NCBI RefSeq assembly: GCF_037478005.1 | Contig: NZ_CP144164.1 | Location: 372,001-436,000, forward strand | Origin: Alteromonas sp. M12 | GTDB taxonomy: Bacteria > Pseudomonadota > Gammaproteobacteria > Enterobacterales > Alteromonadaceae | Length of the DNA: 64,000 bases | Direction: 5' to 3' | Shown: positions 18,437 to 27,417 of the stretch, in pieces | Layout of the letters: every line of letters begins with the position of its first letter | Numbering within the stretch: position 1 is the first letter of the stretch | The notes under the pieces: generated by a model | Seen by the model: only the letters and a program-made list of their open reading frames with translations | Databases searched by the model: none | What the model was told of the DNA's origin: nothing | Translations under genes and position numbers: made by a program

Positions 18437-21400
18437 GAAGCTAATTCATTGGTCCATTCACAATCGATTTTTTGTGTTGTTATGCACTGCAATGATGATT
18501 GGGGTGGGTGTCTATAGTGTGAAAAATACGCCTGTAGATGCCATTCCCGATTTGTCTGATGTACAGGTTATCATCAAAACCAGTTATCCAGGACAGTCAC
18601 CTCAGGTGGTCGAAGACCAAGTCACTTATCCCATCACCACGGCCATGCTGTCGGTCCCTGGGGCGCAAACCGTGCGCGGTTTCTCATTTTTTGGTGATTC
18701 TTATGTGTATGTGATTTTTGACGACAAAACTGATCTTTATTGGGCTCGCAGTCGGGTTCTTGAATATCTATCGCAGGTTTCTTCGCGCCTTCCTGATTCC
18801 GCGAAGCCGCAGCTGGGGCCTGATGCCACTGGTGTGGGCTGGGTGTTTATGTATGCCCTGACAGATAAAAGCGGTCAGCACGACATTAGCCAGTTGCGTT
18901 CGTTACAGGATTGGTTTTTGAAATTTGAGCTGCAAACTGTGCCAGGTATTGCTGAAATTGCCACTATTGGCGGCATGGTAAAACAGTATCAGGTGAATAT
19001 TGACCCCGACAAGTTGCGTGCTTACAACATTCCCCTTAGTCATATTCAAAACGCCATTCGCCAAGGCAATCAAGAGGTGGGGGCGTCGGTGATTGAAATG
19101 GCCGAAGCCGAATATATGGTGACAGCCACTGGTTACTTAACTGGCATTGCCGATTTAGAATCGATTCCCCTAGGATTAAACGATAAAGGCACTGCGCTGC
19201 AATTGCGCGATGTAGCTGATATTCGGTTAGGACCACAAATGCGCCGGGGGATTGCCGAGCTAAATGGCCAAGGTGAAGTTGTTGGGGGCGTGGCGGTGAT
19301 GCGCTTTGGTGAAAATGCACAAAAAACCATTGATTCCCTCAAGGCTAAATTGGCCGCTCTGCAATCTAGCTTACCCGATGGGGTAGAGGTGGTGACGGTT
19401 TACGATAGGTCGGAACTGATCAACCGAGCGGTGGATAATTTATGGAGTAAGTTGGCTCAAGAGCTGATTATTGTGGCTCTGGTGTGTGCGATTTTCTTAT
19501 TTCATCTGCGCTCTGCCATTGTGGCGGTAGTGAGTTTGCCGATGGGGATTTTGATTGCATTTGCGGTGATGTATTGGCAGGGAATTAATGCCAATATCAT
19601 GTCGTTAGGGGGAATAGCCATTGCCATTGGGGCCATGACCGACGGTGCAATTGTGATGATTGAAAATCTGCATAAGCACATGGAAAAAACCCCATTAACT
19701 GAGCAAAATCGTTGGCAAATAGTGGCTAAAGCGGCGTCAGAGGTGGGGCCACCACTATTTTTTAGTTTGTTGATCATCACCGTAAGTTTTTTGCCGGTGT
19801 TTATTCTAGAAGCACAAGAAGGCCGGATGTTTGCGCCGCTGGCCTATACAAAAACCTACGCCATGGCCGCTTCAGCTGGTTTGGCGGTAACCTTAATTCC
19901 GGTGTTAATGGGGTATTTGGTGCGCGGCAAAGTAATCAGTGAAGCTAAAAATCCATTGAATCGATTGTTGATTGCGGTTTACACCCCTGTACTTAAATTA
20001 GTCCTGCTGTTCCCTAAACTGACTTTGCTTGGGGCGTTTGTGTTGGCAGTTGTTGGTTTTTATCCACTGAGCAAAATAGGGACTGAATTTATTCCCCCTT
20101 TTGATGAAGGGGATTTGATGTATATGCCTACCACGTACGCGGGGTTATCTATTGGTAAAGCGCGCGAGATATTGCAACAAACCGATAAGTTAATTGCCAC
20201 CATTCCCGAGGTGAAAAGCGTGTTTGGCAAAATCGGCCGAGCTGAGACAGCCACAGATCCAGCGCCGCTCACCATGATCGAAACTGTCATTCAATTAAAA
20301 CCCCAATCCCAATGGCGAGAGGGGTTGAGTATTGATGATTTGCGCGAGGAACTTGATCAGGTAGTGCAGTTGCCGGGCTTAACCAACGCTTGGGTAATGC
20401 CGATTCAAACCCGAATTGATATGTTGGCAACGGGAATTAAAACCCCCGTGGGTATTAAGGTAGCAGGGCCAGATATCAAAGTCATTCAGCGTATTGGTCA
20501 GGATATCGAAAGAATCCTTTCTACCATGGACGGCACGGCTTCGGTTTATGCTGAGCGTGTGGCTGGTGGACGTTACATCAAGGTGGATATCAATCGCGAA
20601 AAATCAGCCCGTTATGGTCTTAATATCAGTGATGTACAACAAGTGGTAGCTACTGCTATCGGTGGAATGAACATTACCCAAACTGTTGAGGGCTTGGAAC
20701 GTTATCCGGTGAATGTGCGTTACCCACAATCTTACCGCGATTCGCCAGAAGCCTTGCAATTGCTACCCATAGTGACACCCAATGGCCAACGAATTGCGCT
20801 GGCTGATGTCGCCCAAGTGTATATCGAAGAAGGTCCGCCGGGGATTAAGAGTGAGAATGCGCGGATCAACGGTTGGACCTACATTGATATTGAGAATATT
20901 GATGTGGGCAGCTATGTGGAAAACGCCAAAGTACGCTTAGCAGAAAATTTGGATTTACCTACAGGTTACAGTCTGCAATGGGCAGGACAGTATGAATATA
21001 TGCAGCGTGCTACCCAAAAGCTCAGTTATGTTGTGCCTTTAACGCTGGCAATTATTGTGCTTCTGCTATACATGAACTTCCGAAATGTTGTGGAAGTCAT
21101 CATCATCATGGGCACCTTACCGCTGGCGTTAATTGGTGGAATTTGGTTGCTTTACCTTGAAGGCTTTAATTTATCGGTGGCTGTTGGTGTCGGCTTTATC
21201 GCTTTGGCCGGCGTGGCCGTGGAAATAGGGGTGATCATGTTGGTTTATCTGAATCAGGCTTTTCAGGTTTTACTGGACAGGCATGAAAACGCTAACGTGG
21301 ACAGGCATGTTAATGAACCCTCGACTGATGCGGTGCCTGTTACCAAAAGTGCGTTAATTGAAGCCATTTTAGACGGCGCTGGAAAACGAGTAAGACCAGT

Positions 21401-21587
21401 GATTATGACGGTTGCAACAGTGATGATTGGATTGTTGCCCGTCATGTATGGCACAGGTACAGGTTCCGAGGTAATGAGCCGTATCGCAGCACCCATGGTA
21501 GGTGGCATGGCAAGTGCATTGATCTTGTCATTGTTGGTCGTGCCCGTGGTGTTCTATTTATGGCGAAAACAGCAATTAAAACTGTAG
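18429..21587 (+). CDS. cusA: CusA-like Cu(I)/Ag(I) RND efflux pump
   Basis: Inner-membrane proton-driven heavy-metal pump (HME-RND), 1052 residues from ATG 18429; an upstream in-frame ATG at 18393 lies inside the adaptor's tail and is not needed. Twelve membrane helices and two large periplasmic loops are evident. The TM4 motif GAMTDGAIVMIENLHKHME matches the HME proton-relay helix. The three methionines that bind Cu(I)/Ag(I) in E. coli CusA are at M566 (DLMYMP), M616 (APLTMIE) and M665 (RIDMLATG), with the same 50- and 49-residue spacing as in CusA (573/623/672). The stop TAG at 21585-21587 lies inside the GTAG foot of the first palindrome of array 4. Confidence 0.94.
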   Translation: MIEKLIHWSIHNRFFVLLCTAMMIGVGVYSVKNTPVDAIPDLSDVQVIIKTSYPGQSPQVVEDQVTYPITTAMLSVPGAQTVRGFSFFGDSYVYVIFDDKTDLYWARSRVLEYLSQVSSRLPDSAKPQLGPDATGVGWVFMYALTDKSGQHDISQLRSLQDWFLKFELQTVPGIAEIATIGGMVKQYQVNIDPDKLRAYNIPLSHIQNAIRQGNQEVGASVIEMAEAEYMVTATGYLTGIADLESIPLGLNDKGTALQLRDVADIRLGPQMRRGIAELNGQGEVVGGVAVMRFGENAQKTIDSLKAKLAALQSSLPDGVEVVTVYDRSELINRAVDNLWSKLAQELIIVALVCAIFLFHLRSAIVAVVSLPMGILIAFAVMYWQGINANIMSLGGIAIAIGAMTDGAIVMIENLHKHMEKTPLTEQNRWQIVAKAASEVGPPLFFSLLIITVSFLPVFILEAQEGRMFAPLAYTKTYAMAASAGLAVTLIPVLMGYLVRGKVISEAKNPLNRLLIAVYTPVLKLVLLFPKLTLLGAFVLAVVGFYPLSKIGTEFIPPFDEGDLMYMPTTYAGLSIGKAREILQQTDKLIATIPEVKSVFGKIGRAETATDPAPLTMIETVIQLKPQSQWREGLSIDDLREELDQVVQLPGLTNAWVMPIQTRIDMLATGIKTPVGIKVAGPDIKVIQRIGQDIERILSTMDGTASVYAERVAGGRYIKVDINREKSARYGLNISDVQQVVATAIGGMNITQTVEGLERYPVNVRYPQSYRDSPEALQLLPIVTPNGQRIALADVAQVYIEEGPPGIKSENARINGWTYIDIENIDVGSYVENAKVRLAENLDLPTGYSLQWAGQYEYMQRATQKLSYVVPLTLAIIVLLLYMNFRNVVEVIIIMGTLPLALIGGIWLLYLEGFNLSVAVGVGFIALAGVAVEIGVIMLVYLNQAFQVLLDRHENANVDRHVNEPSTDAVPVTKSALIEAILDGAGKRVRPVIMTVATVMIGLLPVMYGTGTGSEVMSRIAAPMVGGMASALILSLLVVPVVFYLWRKQQLKL

Positions 21588-22601
21588 CATCGCCTTCAGG
21601 CCATGGATTCGCGGGAGTTGGAATCTATCGCCCGTAGCATGGCCTTCAGGCCATGGAAAAACCATGGGAAAACCCATGGCAACCCGCGGGGCTAAAGCAC
21701 CCGCCTACAGGTGCGGGAGGTAATCTCTCTTGTAGCATGGCCTTCAGGCCATGGAACCCCCCAATGGAGGAACCGCCGATGTTGGGATGGTTTACCGTTT
21801 CACGGGGCTAAAGCACCCGCCTACAGGTGGGGGAGGTAATTTCTCTTGTAGCATGGCCTTCAGGCCATGGAAAAACCATGGGAAAACCCATGGCAATCCG
21901 CGGGGCTAAAGCACCCGCCTACAGGTGGAGGAGGTAATCTCTCTTGTAGCATGGCCTTTAGGCCATGGAAAAACCATGGGAAAACCCATGGCAATCCGCG
22001 GGGCTAAAGCACCCGCCTACAGGTGGAGGAGGTAATCTCTCTTGTAGCATGGCCTTTAGGCCATGGAAACGCGGGAGTTGGAATCTATCGCCCGTAGCAT
22101 GGCCTTCAGGCCATGGAATACGCTATGGAGGAACCGCCGATGTTGGGATGGTTTACCATTTCACGGGGCTAAAGCGCCCGCCTACAGGTAGATGTTCTGT
22201 TGTAGCATGGCCTTTAGGCCATGGAACCCTCCAATGGAGGAACCGCCGATGTTGGGATGGTTTACCGTTTCGCGGGGCTAAAGCGCCCGCCTACAGGTAG
22301 ATGTTCTGTTGTAGCATGGCCTTTAGGCCATGGGAAATCCCAGTGGAACCGCCGATGTTGGGATGGTTTACCATTTCACGGGGCTAAAGCGCCCGCCTAC
22401 AGGTAGATGTTCTGTTGTAGCATGGCCTTTAGGCCATGGAACCCTCCAATGGAGGAACCGCCGATGTTGGGATGGTTTACCGTTTCGCGGGGCTAAAGCG
22501 CCCGCCTACAGGTAGATGTTCTGTTGTAGCATGGCCTTCAGGCCATGGATCCGCAGAAGCCGGATGTTAACGTCCTTGTAGCATGGCCTTTAGGCCATGG
22601 A
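21584..22601 (+). repeat. REP/BIME array 4
   Basis: About twelve GTAGC palindromes (for example 21584, 21634, 21732, 21847, 21946, 22094, 22202, 22310, 22417, 22526, 22578) alternate with about eight inverted palindromes (GGGGCTAAAGC, then A/GCCCGCCTACAGG). The last four full units are 107-109 bp and share the linker GGAACCGCCGATGTTGGGA; earlier units use AAAACCATGGGAAAACCCA or GGAGGTAATCTCTCT. It begins in the stop codon of cusA and lies between that gene and the converging PEP-CTERM gene. Between its end and the terminator at 22651 are more CCATGG/GCGGG fragments. Short open frames here are artefacts. Confidence 0.9.
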
Positions 22602-22650
22602 ACGCGGGCCATGGATTGCGGGGCCATGGGTTTGGCATTGGCGAGGACAA

Positions 22651-22676
22651 AACAAAAAAGGGGCGTTTGCCCCTTG
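22651..22676 (-). terminator. Rho-independent terminator of the PEP-CTERM gene
   Basis: Read on the - strand, AAGGGGC and GCCCCTT pair around an AAAC loop (22659-22676) and are followed by TTTTTTGTTTTG, a good U tract. It lies 24 bp past the stop of the PEP-CTERM gene, which ends at 22700. Confidence 0.8.
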
Positions 22677-22699
22677 GTATTCGATGATTGTTTCGCGGT

Positions 22700-23269
22700 T
22701 TATTTTGTTTGTTGTTTGCGAGCTGCTAACAAACCAGCGATACCGAAAAACAATAAAAATAATGCAGATGGTTCAGAAACTTGCTGAACTTCTGCAATCG
22801 CTACTTCAAGGTTGTAGCTGTATTCTGTGAATGTATCGAAGAAACCTTCGTTACCACCAACAGCTAAAGTATAAGAACCCGCTTCTAATACTAGGCCTGT
22901 TAAGCTTCCGCCTAAGCCAGGTACAAACGGACTATTTCCATCTACAAACACTAAATTGCTGAAGAAATCAGTAAAATCTGAGTTATTTGAAAATGGAATA
23001 GCGAAGTCGTTAGCTATCGTTCCTTGATATAAGCTCAAACCCATAGTGATCAATGAATCAGCAGTGGCAGAGAAAGTCGATTGTGCTGCAACATCGAAAG
23101 TGATGAAGTCGATGGCGTCACCAAAAGTATCTTCGTTTAACCAACCGCTATCGCCAACAACTGAGTCAGCGATTAAGCCGTCACTCGGTAAAGAAATAAT
23201 TGAAGCAGAAGCTGATGCGCTGCATAACAATACTAGGGCAGCTAGCATTGGAGTAAATATACGTTTCAT
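22700..23269 (-). CDS. PEP-CTERM sorting-domain protein
   Basis: A secreted protein of 189 residues. Signal peptide 1-23 (cleavage after ASA). The middle part (about 25-155) is Asp/Phe/Gly-rich, resembling the DVUA0089-type PEP-CTERM proteins. The C-terminus has the sorting signal: SEPSALFLLFFGIAGLLAARKQQ, with the PEP-like motif (here SEPS), a hydrophobic helix and a basic end (positions about 165-188). Such proteins are processed by an exosortase and usually coexist with exopolysaccharide genes; no exosortase is in this window. RBS AGGAAAGACT precedes ATG 23269. It follows the PhoX-like gene by 66 bp, so probably the same transcript. Confidence 0.87.
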   Translation of the reverse strand: MKRIFTPMLAALVLLCSASASASIISLPSDGLIADSVVGDSGWLNEDTFGDAIDFITFDVAAQSTFSATADSLITMGLSLYQGTIANDFAIPFSNNSDFTDFFSNLVFVDGNSPFVPGLGGSLTGLVLEAGSYTLAVGGNEGFFDTFTEYSYNLEVAIAEVQQVSEPSALFLLFFGIAGLLAARKQQTK

Positions 23270-23335
23270 AGTCTTTCCTAATTTGAAGAAGGCACCTGCG
23301 AAGTATTTCGAGGTGCCATTTATTATTGTTTTAGA

Positions 23336-24790
23336 TTAAAGTGCGCCGTTTTCCCAAGGACCTGTGATTGCGAAAGTCACACCTGGAGATTGCACGTTTA
23401 CGAATAACCAACGACCAAAGAAACATGCGCCAGCCATTTCTCGGCTAGTGAAGCTGCGTCTGTTGCTACCGTCTGTTGAGTCACCTACTGAGTCCCAGAA
23501 GTTAGCTGCTGTACCCGGATAAATTGAATCGATGTGGGCTAAATCGCCTTGGTCCAAAGACACGTTGTTTTCAACGAATGGGAAGGTTTCACCTGATAGG
23601 GTTAAACCGATAAGACGTTTAGGGTTAGAGCTTCCATCTTCACACATCAAGATGTTTCCACGTGGGCTAACAGCGATGTTATCTGGCGCGTTAACTTCAT
23701 TCACAGCGTCTGAAGATTCAAAAATAATGGTTAGTGTTTCTTTACGAGGATCGTAGCAGAAGATTTGGCCAAGATTTGCAGCGCCGCCTGAAGTAGACAC
23801 GAAGTAAATTTTGCCATCGTCATACCAGCAGCCTTCGCCACGCTCAATGATTGCCGCGTCAGAAGCTTGGTTGTAACATCTTTCGGTAGTTGCATCTGGA
23901 TCAGCAATTTCTTGCCAAGTCACATCCCAAACTGTTCCTACAACTAAACCGCCACGCAAATCTACGCGAGACTCACCGTTTAAAACCATAGCGAACAAGC
24001 TACCGCCAGATTTTAAGTCGCCCCATTCGCCTGCAGGTACAAATTTGTAGAATGCAGATGAGCCAGCGTCTTCAGTTTCATACACATAGCCAGTAGCCGG
24101 ATCAACAGCTGCAGCTTCGTGAGAGAAACGACCCATTTCGCGAATTGGTTGGCCATCAGAAATACCAAATCCAGGTACTTCGAATACATAACCGTGGTTT
24201 TCACCTTGTGGACCTTGATTCCAGGTGTGGAACGTTTCTTCACAAGACAACCAAGTACCCCAAGGCGTGCTTCCGCCAGCACAGTTTCTGATCGTGCCGC
24301 CTAAGCTGTTATAGGAAGATAAAAATTCACCTTTGACGATATCAAACATAAGATTAGTTGTGCCGCCGTTTTGGGCTGGGTTATACACGCCACGACCACC
24401 GCGAGGTGATGCTGGAGAACCTTCGCCTTCTGAACATTCGTGGTTACGCACAAGTGCAATGATGTTGCCTTTTACTGCCGCAATACCCATACCATCGTGA
24501 TCAGTAGGAGTAGGTAAAAGATCTGCTTGTGTTTGACCTGTCCAGCCGTAAGAGGTGTACTCAAAACCTTCTGGTAAAGAAAGTAAGTTTAGACCAGTTG
24601 CTTTGTCAGCTGTTGGTACTAATGGACCATATGAGCTGGTAAAAGGTAAAGACGCAGCTTGTGCTTTACTAGAAACCGCTGCAAAAGCAGTACTTGCTGC
24701 GGCAATAGAGCCACCTTTTAACACTTGACGGCGGCTAAAAGCAGGTTCAATTTTATCATTATTTTGTGGTATTAAATCTTGTTCTGACAT
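23336..24790 (-). CDS. PhoX-like (DUF839) Tat-exported phosphatase
   Basis: A predicted periplasmic calcium/iron-dependent phosphatase of the PhoX/DUF839 family, which releases phosphate from phosphomonoesters. 484 residues. The N-terminus has a Tat signal with SRRQVLKGG (twin Arg at 20-21) and a hydrophobic Ala-rich stretch to about residue 46. Family features include LVRNHECSEGEGSPA (about 113-127), GGTIRNCAGG and TPWGTWLSCEE (about 163-186), and HEAAAVDPATG. It lies immediately downstream of tatABC, encoding the transporter it needs. The 163 bp before it carry an ACTGTCATTT half-site resembling a Pho box (about 24878-24887, - strand), not a full one. Phosphatase activity itself is inferred. 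Confidence 0.85.
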   Translation of the reverse strand: MSEQDLIPQNNDKIEPAFSRRQVLKGGSIAAASTAFAAVSSKAQAASLPFTSSYGPLVPTADKATGLNLLSLPEGFEYTSYGWTGQTQADLLPTPTDHDGMGIAAVKGNIIALVRNHECSEGEGSPASPRGGRGVYNPAQNGGTTNLMFDIVKGEFLSSYNSLGGTIRNCAGGSTPWGTWLSCEETFHTWNQGPQGENHGYVFEVPGFGISDGQPIREMGRFSHEAAAVDPATGYVYETEDAGSSAFYKFVPAGEWGDLKSGGSLFAMVLNGESRVDLRGGLVVGTVWDVTWQEIADPDATTERCYNQASDAAIIERGEGCWYDDGKIYFVSTSGGAANLGQIFCYDPRKETLTIIFESSDAVNEVNAPDNIAVSPRGNILMCEDGSSNPKRLIGLTLSGETFPFVENNVSLDQGDLAHIDSIYPGTAANFWDSVGDSTDGSNRRSFTSREMAGACFFGRWLFVNVQSPGVTFAITGPWENGAL

Positions 24791-24953
24791 GTTGTCTCCG
24801 GTCCTTTATTAGTGGTTTGGCGATAGTTGAATTCTGTTTTAGAAAACAACCTGCTGACAACTAATCTACCGACCTTAAATGACAGTTTAGGATCTGTTTT
24901 TTTACGCTTTTTTAAACTTTTAATGACACAAATATTGCTTTTTTATTAATCAG

Positions 24954-25790
24954 TTAGGTGGACTGGTCCATTTGCTTGCGAAGTATTTGTTGTTTGTCTG
25001 ATTGGGTCCAATTTATCAGTACAATCGACAATTCGTACAAGGCTAAAATAGGCACGCCTAAGGCTATCTGCGAAATTAAATCTGGAGGTGTAATTAACGC
25101 GGCAATGAAAAATACCGCGACTACGGCGTGCTTTCGGTAGTCTTTTAGGGTTTGCCCATCAATCACTCCTGCTTTGGCTAAAACCAGCAGTAAAACTGGT
25201 AATTCGAAACACAGCCCAAAGGCTAAGATTAAGCGGATCACCAATGCTAGGTATTCACTCATTTTAGCTTCCAGTTCAACATTGATAGTGGCGTTTTGCC
25301 CGCTTGATTCAAAGCTTATGAAAAACTCCCAAGCTAATGGCATCACCACATAAAAGGCTAGGGCTGCGCCCATTACAAACAAAATTGGGGTGGCTATAAA
25401 CAGTGGTGAGAGAGCCTTTTGTTCGTTTTTATACATGCCCGGGGCAATGAACTTCCAGACTTGAATTAAGGTGATGGGTAAAGTACAAAAAGTGGCACTA
25501 AAGAAGGCAAGTTTAATATAGGTAAAAAACGCTTCATGTAAGCCGGTGTAGATCATTCTTCTGCCGCTGTCCGGCCCGAAAATTTGGTACAAAGGTTGTT
25601 GTAAAAAGCTGTAAATTTGTTCTGCAAAAAAGTAAGAAACACCAAACATTAAAGCAAAAAACGCAAAACAGAAGAGTAGGCGTCTGCGCAATTCTATTAA
25701 GTGAGTCAGCAGTGGCGCTTTATTTTCAGTGTGGCTTTTGTTTGCCCCATCGTTATTTAAATGACTGTCGTTTGGTTGAGATTGTTTCAT
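24954..25790 (-). CDS. tatC: Sec-independent protein translocase TatC
   Basis: The substrate-receptor subunit of the twin-arginine translocase. 278 residues with six membrane helices. The family opening LLTHLIELRRRLL is at residues 27-39, and FAFGL/CFELP-like helices and the conserved FFIAALITPPDLISQ (about 231-245) follow. The N-terminal extension before the family start is polar. Its ATG overlaps the stop of tatB (ATGA at 25787-25790). Confidence 0.95.
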   Translation of the reverse strand: MKQSQPNDSHLNNDGANKSHTENKAPLLTHLIELRRRLLFCFAFFALMFGVSYFFAEQIYSFLQQPLYQIFGPDSGRRMIYTGLHEAFFTYIKLAFFSATFCTLPITLIQVWKFIAPGMYKNEQKALSPLFIATPILFVMGAALAFYVVMPLAWEFFISFESSGQNATINVELEAKMSEYLALVIRLILAFGLCFELPVLLLVLAKAGVIDGQTLKDYRKHAVVAVFFIAALITPPDLISQIALGVPILALYELSIVLINWTQSDKQQILRKQMDQST

Positions 25791-26179
25791 TGCGCCTGTT
25801 CCTGTTTTGTGGGAGTGGCGTTTTGCTCTAGTTGCGTCGTTTGATGCTGCTCGATTTCAGCTTTTTTGTTTGCTATTTGCTGTTCACGGTTACTGTGATA
25901 TTCGGCGTGTTGCGAGCCGGGTATGAAATCATCGGGCAAGTTGCGTATCTCGTCTGGTAATAGTTGCTTCCAGTTTGTTGACTCCGGCGTAGTGCCTTCA
26001 ACTATGCGTATTTCATTTTCAAGTTGTTTAAAGCCGCCTTTAACGTCATTGATAGTGCGTTTTGCTTTGGTCACAAACTGATTAATCATTTTGAACATTT
26101 TTGGCAGGTCTTTAGGACCAATTACCAATAGTGCGATGGCGGCCACAAAACCAAGTTCTACCCAGCTGAGATCAAACAT
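25787..26179 (-). CDS. tatB: Sec-independent protein translocase TatB
   Basis: 130 residues with one N-terminal membrane helix, hinge and amphipathic helix: MFDLSWVELGFVAAIALLVIGPKDLPKM is the classical start, with the FxxIGPKxLP-type hinge around residues 17-26. The variable Gln/Glu/Lys-rich tail follows. It works with TatC as the substrate-binding complex. It lies 21 bp after tatA and overlaps tatC by 4 bases. Confidence 0.93.
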   Translation of the reverse strand: MFDLSWVELGFVAAIALLVIGPKDLPKMFKMINQFVTKAKRTINDVKGGFKQLENEIRIVEGTTPESTNWKQLLPDEIRNLPDDFIPGSQHAEYHSNREQQIANKKAEIEQHQTTQLEQNATPTKQEQAQ

Positions 26180-26200
26180 AAGGTGCTCCAGACAGTGTAA

Positions 26201-26398
26201 TTATTGGTTTTCTAACTTGTCTTTTGGCTGTGACTCAGTCGGTGTTTGAGTCGCTGTTTCGTCGTTTTCGCCAATGCCTTGTTTGAAGCTTTTTATGCCT
26301 TGCGCCAAGTCACCCATCAAAGCAGGAATACGGCCTCTGCCGAACAATAAAATGAACAACAACGCCACTAAAACCAATTGCCAAATACTTAAACTCAT
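26201..26398 (-). CDS. tatA: Sec-independent protein translocase TatA
   Basis: The pore-forming subunit of the twin-arginine translocase. 65 residues from ATG 26398, preceded by GGAGAAAG at ideal distance; an in-frame TTG at 26413 lies on that ribosome binding site. One membrane helix (SIWQLVLVALLFILLFG, residues 4-20), the hinge GRGRIPALMGDLAQGIKSFKQG (20-41) with the family's basic-Gly pattern, then an acidic/Gln-rich tail. First gene of tatABC; its promoter should lie in the 100 bp between here and repeat array 5. Confidence 0.92.
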   Translation of the reverse strand: MSLSIWQLVLVALLFILLFGRGRIPALMGDLAQGIKSFKQGIGENDETATQTPTESQPKDKLENQ

Positions 26399-26498
26399 TT
26401 TTACTTTCTCCAATTAACGAAGATAAAGCATGCGATTAAAGTATGACTAAGCTGTGACGAAATTATGAAATTTAAAAGTAAGTAGCAGGTTACGGCCC

Positions 26499-27417
26499 GT
26501 AGCATGGCCTTAGGCCATGGATCCGCAGAAGCCGGATTTAATTGCCCTGTAGCATGGCCTTTAGGCCATGGATCCGCAGAAGCCGGATTTAATTGCCCTG
26601 TAGCATGGCCTTTAGGCCATGGATCCGCAGAAGCCAGATTTTATCGCCCTTGTAGCATGGCCTTCAGGCCATGGCATATTTTACATTTTCGCGGGGTTAA
26701 AACACCCGCCTACGGGGGGAATACAATACATCACGGTAAACGCGGGTTGTAGCATGGCCTTTAGGCCATGGATCCGCAGGAGACGAAGGTTATCTCTTGT
26801 AGCATGGCCTTCAGGCCATGGAATATTGAACATTTTCGCGGGGTTAAAACACCCGCCTACAGGGGGAATACAATACATCAAGGTAAACGCGAGTTGTAGC
26901 ATGGCCTTCAGGCCATGGATCCGCAGGAGACGAAGGTTATCTCTTGTAGCATGGCCTTTAGGCCATGGATCCGCGGGAGCCGAAGGTTATCTCTTGTAGC
27001 ATGGCCTTCAGGCCATGGAATATTGAACATTTTCGCGGGGTTAAAACACCCGCCTACAGGGGGAATACAATACATCAAGGTAAACGCGGGTTGTAGCATG
27101 GCCTTTAGGCCATGGAATATTTTACATTTTCGCGGGGTTAAAACACCCGCCTACAGGGGGAATACAATACATCAAGGTAAACGCGGGTTGTAGCATGGCC
27201 TTTAGGCCATGGAATATTTTACATTTTCGCGGGGTTAAAACACCCGCCTACAGGGGGAATACGTCACGGTAAACGCGGGTTGTAGCATGGTCTTTAGGCC
27301 ATGGATCCGCGGTAGCCGGATTTTATCGCCCTGTAGCATGGCCTTCAGGCCATGGAGAAAGCCCATGGAAAACCCCTATGAATACGCAGGTGTTAGTGAG
27401 GCTAAAGCACCCGCCTA
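26499..27417 (+). repeat. REP/BIME array 5
   Basis: About thirteen GTAGC palindromes (26499, 26549, 26600, 26652, 26749, 26799, 26896, 26946, 26996, 27093, 27190, 27282, 27333) and six inverted palindromes of the variant GCGGGGTTAAAACACCCGC. The first four are head-to-tail at about 50 bp with linker GGATCCGCAGAAGCCGGAT. Later ones form about 97-bp BIMEs with GGGGGAATACAATACATCA. The last inverted palindrome (about 27399-27418) overlaps the stop of the RND pump gene. It fills the gap between that gene and the tatA promoter. Confidence 0.9.

Noticed and set aside
24878..24887. Pho box upstream of the PhoX-like gene
   Set aside because: Only one half-site (CTGTCAT) is present; the second half at 11-bp spacing does not match, so I do not call it as a feature.
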